24,330 bases of DNA, taken from IMG/VR virus record IMGVR_UViG_3300009788_000292, positions 1 to 24,330 of that record; one strand, given 5' to 3'. The translations under genes were made by a program, and so were the position numbers. Source of the DNA: a virus. Below, one piece after another: positions 23,177 through 24,330 of this stretch (the first letter of the stretch is position 1; every line of letters begins with the position of its first letter). Below the pieces are notes generated by a model. The model had not been told where the DNA came from. It did not search any database and worked only from the letters and a program-made list of their open reading frames with translations.

Positions 23177-23983
23177 ATGGCTAGAGATGCAATACTTTCT
23201 ATTGATTATACAAGAGAACCTGGGTACCCAAAAGAAAGAATCACACGCACAGAAGTTGAAGTTGTTGACATGATGCAATGTGCATGGGCTGATAGAATAA
23301 CTTTAACTAAAGAACTTCTTGGTCATACTTTCGCAGGTATTTTATTTTCAGCACACAAATATGATTTCGGCGATGACAAAATAGGAAATATTTATTGTAA
23401 AGATGTTTCTATAATACCACGTATTACAATCAATTCTTCCGGTGAATATATTACAGCACTTTTGGAAGTAGTATATGGCAATTTAGGTTATAGTGAACCC
23501 GAACAAGGAGTAGTTTATGTTACTGAATCACTTGAGCCTGCTTCAGAATTTTTGACACTAAGCCATGAAGGTTTGTATTGGGATGTTGCACAAGCAGAAC
23601 CTCTCGGTGATACTGATGCTCCAGCGGTAATTTTACGAATGATTGATTGGGTTTATACATTACATTTTATGTCTCATATTCCTAGTTGGGTTTGGTCACA
23701 TCCAGGTACAGTAAACAATGCAACTGTTTATTCAAGAGAATTAAACAAATATTTTCCTGCTTACACGCTTTTGTGTGGCAATCCTACTTTAAGTAGAGAA
23801 GTGACAAGCGAAGGAACGACTGCTTGGACAATTACAGCAAGATTTACTTATCGCTATGAAACATGGAATAAATTTCCACGTACTACTGAAGCAGGTGCAT
23901 TAGATTTTTATCCCATATATGATAAAAATGGAAATGCAAAAGCTTTTTATACCGCAACCAATTTTGGGAGTATTGTAATATGA
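23177..23983 (+). CDS. Distal tail-like protein of unknown function
   Basis: 268 residues, AGGAGAATAAC upstream, 2 bases after the tape-measure stop. Strand-rich, Trp/Tyr-rich, with sections MQCAWADRITLTKELLG, IDWVYTLHFMSHIPSWVWSHPG and ITARFTYRYETWNKFPR. The gene after a tape measure usually encodes a distal tail or hub protein, so this role is inferred from position. No recognised family. ATGA overlap with the last gene. Confidence 0.6.
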   Translation: MARDAILSIDYTREPGYPKERITRTEVEVVDMMQCAWADRITLTKELLGHTFAGILFSAHKYDFGDDKIGNIYCKDVSIIPRITINSSGEYITALLEVVYGNLGYSEPEQGVVYVTESLEPASEFLTLSHEGLYWDVAQAEPLGDTDAPAVILRMIDWVYTLHFMSHIPSWVWSHPGTVNNATVYSRELNKYFPAYTLLCGNPTLSREVTSEGTTAWTITARFTYRYETWNKFPRTTEAGALDFYPIYDKNGNAKAFYTATNFGSIVI

Positions 23984-24330
23984 CTTTACACATTGCTAAA
24001 TTTATACACTTACGTGCAGGTAAAGATAAAGTAAGCGCAAAGCAATACAACAGGCTTGTTGACATTGTTATGAAAATGTCACAATCTTTAATGACACATG
24101 GAATAATGGATAGTAGTGGTTTTTGTACGCGGAAACAACCACAAGGTACTTCAACAGGAGCAGGAAGTGTTCGCTTAGGTATAGCACAGGAAGCAGCGCC
24201 GGGAGATATAGATTTAAGTGTAAAGTTTGTTATGCCTGATGGAACAACTGCTTATGGCGATGCTTTCGATGTTGCTTGTAAAACTACTGGAAGTGCGAAT
24301 TTAAACTCTACTTTGCCGAGAATAGCCAGC
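23980..24330 (+). CDS. Distal tail gene, cut by the window end (117 codons visible)
   Basis: ATG 23980 overlaps the previous stop (ATGA). The open frame runs to the window edge. The N-terminus is basic and helical (KDKVSAKQYNRLVDIVMKM), followed by a Gly/Thr/Ser beta-rich portion (QGTSTGAGSVRLG) resembling the opening of tail-tip or fibre proteins. Too little is visible to name it. Confidence 0.6.
   Translation, partial: MTLHIAKFIHLRAGKDKVSAKQYNRLVDIVMKMSQSLMTHGIMDSSGFCTRKQPQGTSTGAGSVRLGIAQEAAPGDIDLSVKFVMPDGTTAYGDAFDVACKTTGSANLNSTLPRIAS

Noticed and set aside
1-24330. CRISPR array, insertion sequence, attachment site or diversity-generating element
   Set aside because: No regularly spaced direct repeats, transposase, terminal inverted repeats or reverse transcriptase were seen; all repeats found are diverged protein modules.

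Overview
The window is the virion-structure module of a long-tailed phage (Caudoviricetes, siphovirus-like), either free or integrated. It is AT-rich. All supported genes lie on the + strand. They are packed with 1-11 base overlaps or short gaps, usually with AAGGAG-type ribosome binding sites, so the host is a bacterium that uses Shine-Dalgarno initiation and the standard bacterial code (TAA, TGA and TAG all serve as stops). Nothing identifies the host genus. No integrase, lysis, replication or regulatory genes are visible, so lifestyle cannot be decided.

Layout. Bases 1-200 hold the tail end of an upstream frame and a tiny membrane-peptide ORF. Bases 224-5000 are the packaging block: a DUF5681-type small protein (candidate small terminase), an 88-aa unknown, a triple-CxxC zinc-ribbon protein, a 765-aa beta-helix-like appendage protein, a J-domain protein and the large terminase. 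Bases 4984-13814 are the head block: portal, a small overlapping gene, a MuF-type minor head protein fused to an HExxH metallopeptidase, a small downstream gene (candidate immunity partner), a one-helix membrane/coiled-coil protein, an XkdF-like maturation protease, a scaffold with an internal start, the major capsid protein and accessory proteins. A hairpin terminator candidate lies at 13832-13868. Bases 13882-17871 hold small structural proteins and neck proteins, including a connector with two inserted beta domains. Bases 18024-18131 can fold into a closed structured RNA ending in a U-run. Bases 18142-24330 are the tail block: gp10-like and DUF3168-like completion proteins, a methyltransferase-glycosyltransferase fusion, two related tube-like proteins, a tail assembly chaperone pair joined by a -1 frameshift site, the tape measure, and two distal proteins, the last cut by the window end.

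How it works together: terminase and its helpers load DNA through the portal into a head built on the scaffold and matured by the protease. Connector and completion proteins cap the head, and tube, chaperone and tape-measure proteins build the tail. The least ordinary parts are the MuF-peptidase fusion with its downstream partner, the J-domain protein overlapping the terminase start, the structured RNA, and the sugar/methyl-transfer fusion inside the tail block.
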